Shown here piece after piece: positions 36,187 through 47,878 of a DNA stretch of 64,000 nucleotides (position 1 is the stretch's first letter; each line of letters starts with the position of its first letter). The DNA is from Rotaria socialis (taxonomy: Eukaryota; Rotifera; Eurotatoria; Philodinida; Philodinidae), in the NCBI GenBank assembly GCA_905331475.1, contig CAJNYU010000372.1, positions 101,724-165,723 of the forward strand. Reading direction: 5' to 3'. The notes under the pieces are model-generated. The model had not been told where the DNA came from, did not search any database, and saw nothing but the letters and a program-made list of their open reading frames with translations. Made by a program: the position numbers and the translations under genes.

Positions 36187-39100
36187 ATGATACTTTTATT
36201 TAGACGATCACAACGACAACGAGTGAGTCCAGAACCGCAATCAATTAACGCTATCAAACAATTATCACCTCTTGATCTCTCCGATTCTCTACAATCATTG
36301 GGCATGACAGATACAAAAATCAATCATATACTTGCAACAATTTCATCGTCGAACACTATTGACACAAATCCTTTAGCTGACCAAATCAAAATGACAAACA
36401 ATCATTTTCACAGACATAATTCCGTTGATCAACAAAATGCTAATCTATCAGATAGCGTAAATAAAAAGAAACTTCTTATAAATTTTTCAAAATCTTCTCT
36501 TCGCTTTTGTTTTAGTTAAATAATCTGGATGATGACAATCTATTAAATAATTCACCTCCGTCAAGTTCATCACTTAAACACAATTCCTTGTCATCATCCG
36601 ATCTCGATCCGTATGAACGTAAAAAGCAAGCTGTCTTAGCTAAAGCCGAAGGCAAACTAGATAAAGCTCAACATCTCTATCAATTAGCACAGCAAAGTGT
36701 TGAGCGAAGTATTTCGGAATTTCTTCGTGCTACGACTATGCCCGGCATTATTAATGAATCAAATTCATCGAAGACAATAGTTGCAACGTTTGAAAAACGC
36801 ATTCGTACATTGCAAGAAACGAAAAAGAAATTAGAAAAGAAAATAACGAAATACCAATCAGATATAGCTCGTATACAATCCGGAGATATTCCACATCATT
36901 ATAGATCATCGAAAGATATAATAAATAATATTAAAAATAAAGTTGCAAATGGAAATTATAAAAATCGTTCATCAAATATAATGTCAACACCTATTCTACA
37001 TGAACAAACAATAACGTCAAATCATCAGGAACCAGATAATTGCAATGCGCAATCGAGTGCTCTGTCGACATCGATGAATCATAATATAGAAGCTATGAAT
37101 AATAACTCGAACTTTTTATCTTATTCACAAAACAGTAATACGTTTGAGACCATGCGTTCATCACCATCAAGTTCAACGTCGAATGAAATTGGAAATTCGC
37201 AATTTTATATTGATTCGAATTGTAAGTAGAAAATATATCACCCGATTATACAGCCGGAGCAAATCAGATATTAGAGTTCTTTTTTAAAATATGTACTCGG
37301 AAATTCCTTGATAATTTTTAATTGAGAAAATTCAATCGGCTTTTATGGTAATAAAAAAATAGTATAACAACTTCTGTGTTTAAGACGATGTTGTTTATGA
37401 TGGTGATAAATCAAACCGAAGAAATGAGCTCATCCTTCCAGATGAGCATGTAGCGAAAGATCATCGGCACTATAGTTGAATCAACAGCGCATTTAGCTTC
37501 ATTTTTTTCAGGCTGATAAGAGTTTCTATTGAAGATAGTAATTAATTGATTTTTTCCGAGTCTATTGAGATACATATTAGTGTTTTGAGACCTACTAAAT
37601 GCGCACAACAGACTTTGGTATCAGTTAGAATAACTAGCGTGTTCTCTATATGTATTCGAAATGTAAGAATAAGGAAAATCACTTCAGTGACAATTACGTA
37701 TCGCTAGAAAATTTTCCTTTGATGTTTTTTTTTTCGATTAGTATAGCAAGACTAAAGAACACATGTTCATGCCGGATCAACTTTGTTGATAAGCTCATTA
37801 CTCAACGTTCTGATAACACGATTCTAGACAATAGAAATTTCTTTGATAGCACATAGATTAATCAAAATGCTTTTCTATTCTAGCTGAAGTATTGGCTATC
37901 AACGAGGCTGATAAATCACCTGTGACAAAACGACGTTTAACGTAAGTGATTAACGGGAAAATCTTGAAGAAAAATAATATTTTTCTTGTAGTGACGATTC
38001 CAATATTGAATTCTACGATCAAACATCCGATCATTCCAATGATGATCGATTGGTTTACAATGCATCAATAAGGCGAAATAACATTGTAAATAAACGATAT
38101 TTGTTTTCTGTATTCTAAACTAATTTCGTTTTGTGAAACACGATCTGAAAGGAGTGTTGAAGTGTATGGGGTAGAAATTTGTGCCCACAGGCCATTACAG
38201 AGAAATTAACTAAGTAGCTAGTTGGTTAATTAATTATTTATTTAATTTCTCTGTAGCGGCCTGTGATGCTCTCTAGCGATGTTATACATCATAATTCAGA
38301 CCGTGACAGAGAAGCTCTACAGATCATGACCGAAAGGCTCCATATATGCTTACAGGCAGTGGCAGGAAAGATCAAAACAGCGTGGTAGACAAGTTCCAGC
38401 AAAGGATTTTCATCGTGTTTCACATTTTAATCCCACAGGGATTGCGCTAATAGGTTTTTTTGTTTATTTCATTAGACAACAGCTGAATATCATCAACTAA
38501 TGACAAAAATCGATTCAATTCATAAAGTAATCGAGCGCTATGATACACGAGTGAATGATATGCAAAAACAAATAGATTCATTAGTATCAATCAATGATTC
38601 TCAAAATCAACAAAACGAACGTTTAAATAATGAATTAACAGATTTAACTGATTTGCATCAACTGGAAATGTCAACGTTAAAAACTGATTTAAGAAAACTT
38701 GAAGAAAAACTTCTTTATAATTTGAATGAATATTGGGCAGAAATTATCGAACGACTGGACAAACTTGATACAAGAGTTAGTTTTTGTTACTTTTATTGGC
38801 AAACATAGAAAATCTTATAATATATCGTTTACTTGACCGAGCGCACTGAGTATACAAAAAATTCTATCCGATATAATCTCATCTGTTACGTGTGCAAGAA
38901 AAATCTAAAAACATCTGTAGACACGTTCTGACAAAAAAATGTAGATCAGTAGAAAAATCCGATGCAACAGCTTTTATAATATATGATGTTGTACGCGATG
39001 AAGGCTTTTCTCCTTTATTTTAAATAGAGTAGCTCAGTTAAACAATCGGTATCAAATTGAGCATCACAGAGAAATTTGTAAAAACAAATATTGATTTTTT

Positions 39101-39460
39101 GAGAATATGTTTTTGTGCAGAAAAATGAAAATATTAAATTTTTCTAGACAACAAAAGTTGAACAAACGCAAGCACATGCCTTTGACACCGAAGAAAATAC
39201 TCATCGGCTTATAAGTAAATTTGTGAATATTCTATTAACTGTATTCGCTATTATACTTCTGCTACTGTCAACAATAAAAAATCTTCTTCAGTCACGGTAA
39301 TTATTTTTTGTTCTTTGATTATTATTCATTCAAAGTTGATCTCTGATTTTGTTTTAGTGTTCATGCGATAATTCTACTGATTCTTGTATTTACATGGATT
39401 GCCTTTCACTATCTACCGGAGAATTATTTCCAGTTAACAGTCTTGAAAAGTATTATCTAA
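36187..39460 (+). CDS. TMCC-family transmembrane and coiled-coil protein
   Basis: TMCC1-3 are ER membrane proteins with two C-terminal membrane segments; TMCC1 acts at ER-endosome contacts during fission. Exons 36187-36456, 36516-37221, 37884-37941, 37992-38085, 38476-38775, 39148-39296 and 39358-39460 join into 560 codons with all phases consistent. Exon 2 carries the first coiled coil (ERKKQAVLAKAEGKLDKAQH, then FEKRIRTLQETKKKLEKKI). Exon 5 has the second, with the family's LNNELTDLTDLHQLEMSTLK and LRKLEEKLLYN. Exon 6 gives RLISKFVNILLTVFAIILLL (first membrane segment) and exon 7 VHAIILLILVFTWIAFHYL (second), ending ...KSII, as the family ends soon after its second membrane segment. The middle is Asn/Ser-rich and poorly conserved. 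The start could also be upstream at 36058 in the same frame; I prefer 36187. Intron 4 holds MITE copy 2. Confidence 0.88.
38128..38447. mobile_element. MITE-like repeat, copy 2, in a TMCC intron
   Basis: Same family as 24495-24735. The termini are inverted TGTGAAACACGAT at about 38132-38144 and 38411-38423, and similarity to copy 1 continues a further 20-25 bp on the right. This copy has an internal palindrome (CACAGGCC...AATTTCTCTGT, then GCGGCCTGTG) and is about 80 bp longer. It sits between TMCC exons 4 and 5, and its right end is close to the exon 5 acceptor (AG at 38474-38475). Confidence 0.7.
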
Positions 39461-41317
39461 AGAAAACGATCTTAAAGATTGTTTTCAACCAAAGGTTTAT
39501 TTCTTAGGCTTCACGAATCTCTTCACATGAACATTGTATAAAATGCTTCGAATGATACACTATGTTTCCTTCTTGTTGTGCAATGTATATTTCATTTGGG
39601 AAATGGAAGCTGGTCCAACACTTTATCCATTGTGTGGTAGTTTTAGATCGAATCTCCCATTGAGATTATTTCCACGTTCTACTTTTTTTCTATCGTAGTT
39701 TTTATTATACTTTCATTGAATAATGTTCTTTTTTAATTTAAACATCTAGTCGTTTGTTTGTTTGTTTGTTTTTTTCTTTCTTAAATATCTCTGTAAATTA
39801 TGCGCAAGAATGCCAAAATAACTTTGTGTAAATATTAAACCAAAGCATAATATACGAGTACATAATCTTGCTGTGTTCTTCTTTATTGTTTATATATTAA
39901 AAACAAATCACACGTAAATAACATCTGAAAAAAAGCGAGATAAAATATTCAGTAGAAACTGAACAAAGAGAAACACCGACGGGCCAGTATGCATAATATT
40001 CGCTTTAACATATTCCAATTATTACGCACACTCCGCTCGTATCCTTCAGAGCATAAGGATGAGCTCACAATGAACTGATGCTTTCACTGCGGCTGCTATT
40101 ATGTCGGCTTAGCCAGTCATTAGAGAAAGTGAAAGGACGAGATGATCACGCCCGAAGAAGTTTTCTTACCGGGTTGGAACTTAACACTTTGCTAACAAGA
40201 GCTCTTTGAAACACATTATTGTCAAAGACCAGCCAACCCACTTATTCATCTGCAGCTTACAAGAGTATTTCATCGTGTCACTGTTATGAAGGATAAAAAT
40301 GTACAGAATGATTAAATAGCTTATTCAATACAATCGCTATAATTAGCTTACACCGATTATACTTTTTCTCCGTCTCAATATTTTTGTTGCGTTCGAACGA
40401 AGATATGATCGACTTTTTTGGCGAAATCTTTATTTTATTTTATTTTAATTCCACACTGCACTCGCACCACGTCGTAAAAATTCGATAAATCGAAAGTTCA
40501 AACAGTAAAAGAACATGCCGTGTTCAACTAAATATCTGTACCGAATTATAAATGCACTACAACAAATTCATATTGACGCATTTCTTACATAAGCGTCGAG
40601 TTTCATTCTTTTTTTGTACATTTCCTGTATTCGTTTATCTATTTTATCAATCTATAATTGATTTATTTGGGTGCAATTCATGTATGTATGATAGAAAAAA
40701 AATCGATCAATATCGCTCGTGTAAAAATAGTTGCATCTTCACTTGTTTAGTAGAAACGAAAATTTACTTTAAACTTTAAGAATCTTGTCTTAAATTCGAA
40801 TAGAATAAAAATGACCTTATGACCATTGGTGGTTCTACTCTGTTTTATTCATAGTGAAAAGAAGAACATGCGGTACTTATTACTTGCATGTAGGAATAGT
40901 CAGTCCTAAATATATCGAAAAGCAAAATGTCGCTAGCAGTCGCGTCGTTCAAAAATGTTCTCTTATCATCTATTGGCTACTCAGATGTAATAATAAGAAG
41001 AAAAATACAAAGCCACCCAGCTGACTAATACAAGCAGAAAAAGGAAAAAAGAAAGAATTTCGCTCCTCGTCAACTATACATATTAGACAGACAATGTGTG
41101 ACAATAAAGATATGCATCGATGTTCAATTTTCTCTTTTTCTTTTTTTCGTATTTGATAATAATAATATGTGGACATGTGTCTGTTGATACCATCATATAG
41201 TCAGTCAGTTACGTGATCGATTGTATAATCGAGCAAAAAAAGACACCACGACGATATGTATGAGGTTGAATGTATAATATATAATTTCGTGCTTGTAGAT
41301 TTTTTTATAGTATTACA
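39461..41317. other. Intergenic region, no gene seen
   Basis: Contains the TMCC 3' region and a (GTTT)n run near 39752-39771. Open frames at 40552-40779 and 40970-41176 are short and Phe/Tyr-rich, and I do not support them. The region just before 41318 should hold the REEP promoter. Confidence 0.4.
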
Positions 41318-43824
41318 ATGGTATCAAGTTTACTTGCTCGTTGCATCATGTAAGTATCTAACTCGATTTTCTGTCATGATTTATCGTTTTTATTTAGTGT
41401 CACAATTGGCACACTTTATCCTGGATATCGATCATACAAGTCATTAATTAATTCAGATTTACGTGAAGTGGTATGAAAGAAAAAATTGATTACCTTGAAT
41501 AAAATATGATTTATTATATTCTAGGTTAATTGCCTTCGCTATTGGATTGTATTTTCAATATTTATAGCATGTGAAACAGTTACTGATATTGTTCTTTCAT
41601 GGTAGATAATTATGAATATTAATTTTGTGTTTTTTATGATTGATTTTTTTCTTTTCTAGGTTTCCATTTTATTATTGGATTAAAATAGCTATTGTATTTT
41701 GGATAGTTTCGCCTGCTGGTTCAACATTTTTATACAAACGTTTTATTCAACCGCTTCTTAAAGAACGAGAACAAGTATGATTACAGAAAATCTTTTGTTT
41801 CACATCGAATTTAATTCATATACGATGTCATATTTTATCGGAAACTTGAGAACGAAGCCTTAGAATTGATCAGTCATTTTTCAAATGAAACCATTCACAT
41901 CATGTTGACTTATGATTACGTTTAAGAGCGTTTGAAATTTCAGACGATTGTTGTATTTTATTTCATCTCATTTTCAACGAAAACTTCCTCTGCTGAGATC
42001 AATTCAACGTCAGAGCTGTTAATGCTTTGACTTTTGATAAATCCAATCTATGTGCAATGGCTCTTTTTTTCTTCATAATTGTAGGCTAAAATAGAAATAA
42101 TGCAACATTTGAAAATAATATTTTCTCCTTTGTTTACAAAAAATACCATAAGAATGCAGTAAGCTGAAACCTCTGTTGAGGATATTCATAGCTCATTATA
42201 GTCGTAAATAATCCCAACTCAAAAGTGATTCGAGCGCCCAAGAAATTCTTGGGATTCTATTTCATCGAAAGGAAAATTCATTATTGAGTTAATATCAGTG
42301 TTGACTGAATTTTATGAAACAAAATCTGAGTGTTGATAAGATAACTTATCAAGATAATATATTTTCCTTTGAAGCAATAGTATAAATCTCATGTGGAGTC
42401 TGTTATTAATTATCATTATCTCAAAATTCAATGCGAATAAAATCACTATTGATCTGAAGCGTCGATATTGAGTAATGTCATTACCGTGCTTTGTTATTCT
42501 TCTTCTATAACATACAATCAGAAAGGAAGTATGTTCTCAAAATCAGTGAAAACCTTGACAGCGTCTAAATCATATAACATTATAACGTAAGCCATAAAAA
42601 TTGCCCAAAAATGCCAAGTCTAAAAATGCTTGCCACGTTCGTTTCTTTCTCTCTTTTTATATAACATGCTAATCGAGAACGGTGAAGGACAAGGGTTTAT
42701 TTTCATTATTACAGGATATTGATCAATTAATCGAACAAACACGACAGAAAGGTTATACGGCATTGTTTGATTTAACTAATAAAGGTTTTCGATATGCATC
42801 GAATGTATTCTTAAATACGGCTGTTTTGGTAATTCATGTCTTGTTCAAGTGTTTATTTTTTTATAAATTCTTCTTTGTTTTGTTTTTCATTAGGGTCAAT
42901 CATATCTCGGTGAACATTTGAAACGATCATTAAGCACAAGTGATATTAGTAAACGAACAACAAAACCTTCTTCCAATCCACCAGCTACATTAGTCGAAGA
43001 AAGTGAAGAAGGTTAATTGCAGGAGAAAATCTCTATCTTTCATAAAAACATTTCGATTTTTGTTTTCGTAGAAACCGATCCGGAATTTATAAGTCGTGTA
43101 AAAGAAGACCGAAAATATTTAGCTAAAACAACGAACCGGAGACCGCTTTCACGTAAGTTGACATTTTTCAATGAAATCTTGTTTGAGAAGTGTGCATCGC
43201 ACACGTTTTTCGCCCCGACAGTCAAAGTAATGCTAAGTCCCGAATGGAAACGTTTTCATAGAGCTAAACAACATATTTCCTTCTGTCGATTTGAAGCACA
43301 TAGTTCGATTGTGTACTTGCGAAGGTTGTCACTTGTTTGAACTGGAGAAAAATATTAGTCATTCATTAATATATTTTATTATTTACTTAAAGATTATCAA
43401 GAAAAGCCTGAAGACTCATCCGACAATCCATTGGATGAATATGAAATGTCGAAAGTCATGGCTCGAAAAGGACGTTCAGCAAGTAAAAAATCTGCTAATG
43501 AAGTACGTCACGGTTTATTTCAAATTCTTTTTTCATCTCCTTTTCTTTTCTCTTTCTGAAATTAAATAGAACCACAGGTAAAAACAAAAAAATAGTGTTC
43601 TTTGTTGTGTCTTCTGTTGCTTTTTGCCTCCTTTAATGTCTTAAATATCGCAAATGTTTCTTTCGCCTATTTAGAACAATCATACAGGATTGACTTCGAA
43701 GCGAGCAATGAAACAAGCAAATACAAAAAAATCTACCGCTAAATCAGCAATATCAATTGAGCATGATGCAGATAGTTCCGATGAAACAGATGACGAAATT
43801 GGAAATATTCGTAAAAGAACTTAG
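41318..43824 (+). CDS. Receptor expression-enhancing protein (REEP1-4 type), ER membrane-shaping
   Basis: REEP1-4 proteins curve tubular ER and link it to microtubules. Nine exons (41318-41349, 41398-41470, 41525-41601, 41660-41774, 42715-42828, 42894-43011, 43072-43152, 43393-43502, 43675-43824) join in frame into 290 codons. The N-terminus MVSSLLARC leads into TIGTLYPGYRSYKSLINSD, then LRYWIVFSIFIACETVTDIV, FPFYYWIKIAIVFWIVSP and GSTFLYKRFIQPLL. This is the TB2/DP1/HVA22 hairpin domain in the family's order, including the FPFYY and SP motifs. DIDQLIEQTRQKGYTALFDL follows, matching the REEP amphipathic region. The charged tail is Ser/Lys/Asp-rich with DADSSDETDDE before the stop. The short N-terminus places it in the REEP1-4 rather than the REEP5-6 branch. 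Intron 4 is about 940 bp; the others are shorter. Confidence 0.93.
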
Positions 43825-45206
43825 AATGTGTGTTTTTTTTCTGTCTCCCCGTCTGTAAAATCGTCTGTGTCATTTCTTTTCTTTTTTTCGCTTGGAAATG
43901 GTGCGTCTATTTTCTAGATAATGTACATTTCTCGACAAAATGTTCGGTTCTCAGAAAGACAACTAAATTATCTATATATTCATGCAGATTGATGCTGAAG
44001 TTTGACTGTTTGTTTTTTCGTTTCTATTATTTAAAAGTTATTTGTTTCTTTTGAAAAAACCCCACTGTTTTATTTATTCATTATTGATATGTAAACAAAA
44101 CAAAAAATACTCTAGGTGATCTATACGTTGTATGAAATAGTTTTTCAAATATGTTCAATATAGATTTAATAAAAAAAAAACGGTTGTGCCATGAATGATG
44201 GTATTAATTGAAATTTTGTGTTGAATAATCCGCTTTGCAGTATATTAATGTGAGACGATCAGATCGAAAGTTCATCTCGTTTTAGGGAGTGAAAATAACA
44301 CTGTGAAAATTTTAGATCAGACGGTCATGTCTATTTTTAGGGATTGCAGGGTGTTTAGTTGAGAATGCTTCGTGAAATCACGGATCAAGTGATCGAGAGT
44401 TTTTGTTGTTAATTGGCGATAGAGATAAAGATCTCTTCGAAGATGCTAGCTGTAATCAAGAAAAAGTTGTTGCATGTTAAAAATGAAGACATATTCAAGA
44501 AGTTGATGGCGATTCGATTCTTCCGAAGAATGTGAAAGCTAGATCTAATATTCCTATGAGTGGATAAGATCTGATTTCATGAAGATATTAAAATAAGAAT
44601 TCAAGAACAGCTTTCTTTTAATGATTGCACAAAAGATAAAGAAACTACCAGCAAAAAGGCTCTTTTTTGTCGTTTCCTATGTCGCACGCTTAACTATCTT
44701 AAACAAAAGTGGAAGTATTGTTAACATAAAAAAAACAATACCAGCCTGACCATCAATTTTATTATGCTCTAAGTCAGTATTTTTAAATAGGAAATGGAAT
44801 TTCAGAAATCTTCAAGAAAATTCATGCCTGTCCGTTAGTCAAGTAATAGAGATCATTATTCTGAATAGGCATTGTTTTACATTTTGAGCCAATTGATTAT
44901 ATCCCGATGTCTTGAACTCATCGTCTTTCTACGTGTATATGAATGGAAAGAAAATGTTAGTCAAGTGTGCTACGATAAAAAAATGATATACTCGTTTTTC
45001 TTTTATTTCGAAATTCAAAATGAATGAAAAATAATATAGATTTTGCAATCGAAAATACACTATTTCAATAGTCTTATGTTAAATAATGTCATTGAATGGT
45101 TAGGAGATATTCAACAAATTAAAGTAGTTGATAATCCGAAGACTTTTGTTTTGGGACGAACACGTCAAGATACAAAACGTGACAGCTGAATTTGCCAGCT
45201 TTTATT
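43825..45206. other. Intergenic region, no gene seen
   Basis: AT-rich sequence containing the REEP 3' region. AATAAA-like strings occur near 44167. No supported gene or repeat until the palindrome at 45207. Confidence 0.4.
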
Positions 45207-45265
45207 AAGGGGAAAACATCGTACTTTTGTACTTTGAGGAGTCAAAGTACGATGTTTCCCCCTTG
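45207..45265. repeat. Near-perfect 58-bp palindrome; its right part recurs at 47842
   Basis: AAGGGGAAAACATCGTACTT pairs with AAGTACGATGTTTCCCCCTT around a loop of about 18 nt. The right arm plus loop (45229-45265, 37 nt) is repeated exactly at 47842-47878 in the same orientation. It is probably the core of a very short palindromic transposable element. Confidence 0.75.
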
Positions 45266-45835
45266 ATAATGCACCTACGAGTGAATGTACAAGAGAAAAG
45301 AGATTTTTAAAGTAAAACTATATATGCCAGAGAATAATTGAAAATAAAATGCAGGTCATCTATAGTAATAACTGATTCTTAACTGAACACAATCTCTGAA
45401 TATGAGATATGGTTCGATCCGAACAGTAATATATCAAGAAACTAAGCTCTCGAGAAGTGGTAGGACACGTTTCCTTGCCGATCGAGATGATTTAAGCTTG
45501 TAAAAATGTTTTCAGCTGATAAGAATGAATCATAGTTATTAAACTTTATACTCATCGCATCGAATTAGCTATAATTCTGGAATAAAAAAAAGTCTTATCA
45601 ATCAATAAGTCTGCATATAAAGCAAAAAACGTAGAGGTAGGAAATGATTATCTTCTTTTGGATTTATATCACGTGTTAAGCATATACTAGCAAACTTTTT
45701 GAAAAAGTTACTCGTGTTATTTGTTGTTCATTTGATGGTTCATATCTTGATTCAATCTTCTTGGACTAAATGAGCTCAATTAATCAGGCACCATTGATCA
45801 ATTGACAATTTTCAATCACGTTTTCTGTTATCTTA

Positions 45836-46427
45836 CGAGGGAAGGGCTCCAAATGATACCAACGATTCGAGTTCACATTGTGCTCATAAGTAGGACCCAG
45901 TGAGACTAGAAAAAGCCTAAAAGATTTCGTGCCATTAGGCATTTCTTTCAAAGTTATAACCGTTTTACTAAATTTTCGAGCTTGGACAAGGAATTTCGAA
46001 CTGAAATTTTTCCTAACAGTAGGTCTCATCGGTGTTAGAAGGTTCCAAAAGTTTCAGTGAAAATGGATACATCATTCTCGAGATATTGCATATTGAAGAG
46101 AAGTCAATTTTACGACATTTTTTGGAAATGGTCGTTTTCATCAATATGCAATATCTCAAGAATGATGCATTCGTTTTCACTGAAAATTTTGGAACCTTCT
46201 AACACCGATGAGACCTATTGTTAGAAAAAGTTTCAGTTCGAAAATTCCTTCATTCAGTTGTTCTATAAATTCCTTGCCCAAGCTCGAAAATTTAGTAAAA
46301 CGGTTATAACTTTGAAAGAAAGGCCTAATGGCACGAAATCTTTTAGGCTTTTTCTAGTCTCGCTGGGTTCTACTTACAAGCACAATATGAACCCGAATGG
46401 TTGGTATCACTTGGAGACCTTCCCTCG
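45836..46427. mobile_element. Foldback element with ~265-bp inverted arms, flanked by TTA
   Basis: The left arm starts CGAGGGAAGGGCTCC, and the reversed right arm starts CGAGGGAAGGTCTCC. The arms match with few mismatches through CCTAAAAGATTTCGTGCCAT and TTCTAACACCGATGAGACCT up to a central spacer near 46097-46145. Both flanks are TTA (45833-45835 and 46428-46430). A 3-bp TTA duplication fits PIF/Harbinger-type MITEs, though three bases can match by chance. Frames inside are on the arms and are not genes. A transcript through it would fold into a long hairpin RNA. Confidence 0.82.
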
Positions 46428-47139
46428 TTAGACAAAAAAATATCTTTCTCTCAATGATAGTGGATGTTACGTTAATTATTCGGGTGAGTTCTTCCAATGG
46501 ATAGTGTGTAACGATGATTCACTTTGACAGTGGAAGACAGTTAGTTAATCAAATATTGAACAGTAATGATATTTACTCTACTGCAAATAGTGTTCCATTA
46601 TTTATTAATGGATATCTTGTGCGGTAATATTAACTGCAAAACATATTTAGCCAGCGATGCAATAAATATAATATATCCATTAGAACTTGTCTTCAATCGA
46701 ATACATGTGCTATATCAAGTTTGAGGGAGAACTTGCGAATTATCAACAACTGAAGTATATTAACTAATGTGTTTGCACTCTATCACTTGGTTTTTTTTCT
46801 TTTCATAATAACATGCTTTTCTTGTTGCTTTTATCGATGTGCAAAAATTATTAAAAGTACTTTTAACTTAAGTTTTCAGAATAATGGATCTTCATCTTTC
46901 TTTGCACGTAATTTATTGAGAACTCTGACTTGCTTACAGCAAATTAGCAGCAGTTCTATTTTGAATAACTTATCTTACCTGTTTTGTTATACTTTAATTT
47001 TCCGATGGTTATTCAACATTGCTCAGTATACTGATAGGAAAAACTAATTGGGTTCTAGAAATAATACATAGCGCATTCAATCGCAAACATGGTTACTCGT
47101 TTCATACGATTTCTCGTTGATAGATGTGAGTATCACACG

Positions 47140-47175
47140 TTTCGTAGTCGAGTGAAACTAGAATGCCATCTAGTT
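47140..47175 (+). repeat. 36-bp dispersed repeat, copy 1 (other at 63749-63784, inverted)
   Basis: TTTCGTAGTCGAGTGAAACT, then A/C, GAAT, G/A, CCATCTAGTT. It is identical to the reverse complement of 63749-63784 except at two positions. It lies just downstream of the LRR pseudogene. It may be a conserved end or regulatory box of a transposon; the full unit was not delimited. Confidence 0.6.
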
Positions 47176-47256
47176 CTTTTCGTGTTATTTGTTGCAATAT
47201 TTTACAAATGAAAAATATTTAGTTTTCTCGATGTATTTGACTTTTATTGAAACACT

Positions 47257-47800
47257 TTAAAGCAAAGGAAAATATTGGTGAAGATTTTCTGGACGATCAA
47301 ACGGTTGGCATACATTAAGACTTTTCAGTTTATCAAAATCAAAATGTCTTGCAGCATACGTAGAACTATTTGCTATTGTTGTCAGTGATTTGTACTTCAT
47401 GGAGAGATTTAAAAAACGATGTAATTAGATCAATGTTCTTTTTCAAGAGAAATAGTTCTGCGTAGTCAACATGCGTCCGTGTGAGATAAGGAAATGAATT
47501 GAATGTTGAGGATGAACATTGTTTGTCTTTTTGTGGACGAGCATCAGATACATATAAGAGTTCAAGAAAAGGAAAGCCTTGAGAGATGAGTTTAAATAAT
47601 TTATGTTCCAAAGCACTTGTATCATTCATCGTCAGTTGTCGAACTTTATGAAACATACCACCTTGAAAAGAATTTTTGAGGTTAGTAAAATATTCAAATG
47701 CATACGGAAGCGAATAGATATGACGTTCGTCATCGTACGGCAAGGATTTAGTATTAACATATGAAGCTAGGGTGTGGATGTGAGGGTGCAACTGTATTTT
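47257..47800 (-). pseudogene. Truncated, frameshifted LRR/F-box-like family fragment (bdelloid type)
   Basis: The reading frame carries IYSLPYAFEYFTNLKNSFQG, then MFHKVRQLTM, ISQGFPFLELLYVSD and PYLTRTHVDYAELFLL. This order resembles the C-terminal half of a large LRR/F-box-like family that I recall from bdelloid proteomes. After a frame change near 47400 the other frame continues with SSTYAARHFDFDKLKSLNV and ends HQYFPLL, the usual C-terminus of that family, with TAA at 47257-47259. The N-terminal half is missing: the frame is cut at about 47770-47823, where a hairpin and a piece of the 45207 palindrome begin. One frameshift plus 5' truncation makes it a pseudogene. Confidence 0.6.
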
Positions 47801-47823
47801 TAACTCAACCACATCCACACCCC
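47770..47823. repeat. G-rich hairpin at the break of the LRR pseudogene
   Basis: GGGTGTGGATGTG pairs with CACATCCACACCC around a loop of about 27 nt. The G-rich strand resembles degenerate TGTGGG units, reported as the bdelloid telomeric repeat. It marks the point where recognisable gene sequence stops. Confidence 0.55.
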
Positions 47824-47841
47824 ACTTAGTGGTACTTTGAA

Positions 47842-47878
47842 GTACTTTGAGGAGTCAAAGTACGATGTTTCCCCCTTG
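47842..47878 (+). repeat. 37-nt direct repeat of 45229-45265
   Basis: GTACTTTGAGGAGTCAAAGT followed by ACGATGTTTCCCCCTTG, identical in both copies. The two copies enclose the foldback element and the LRR pseudogene, about 2.6 kb. Confidence 0.8.

Noticed and set aside
45784..46029. 81-codon minus-strand frame
   Set aside because: Lies on one arm of the foldback element; a related reading exists on the other arm, so it reflects the repeat, not a gene.
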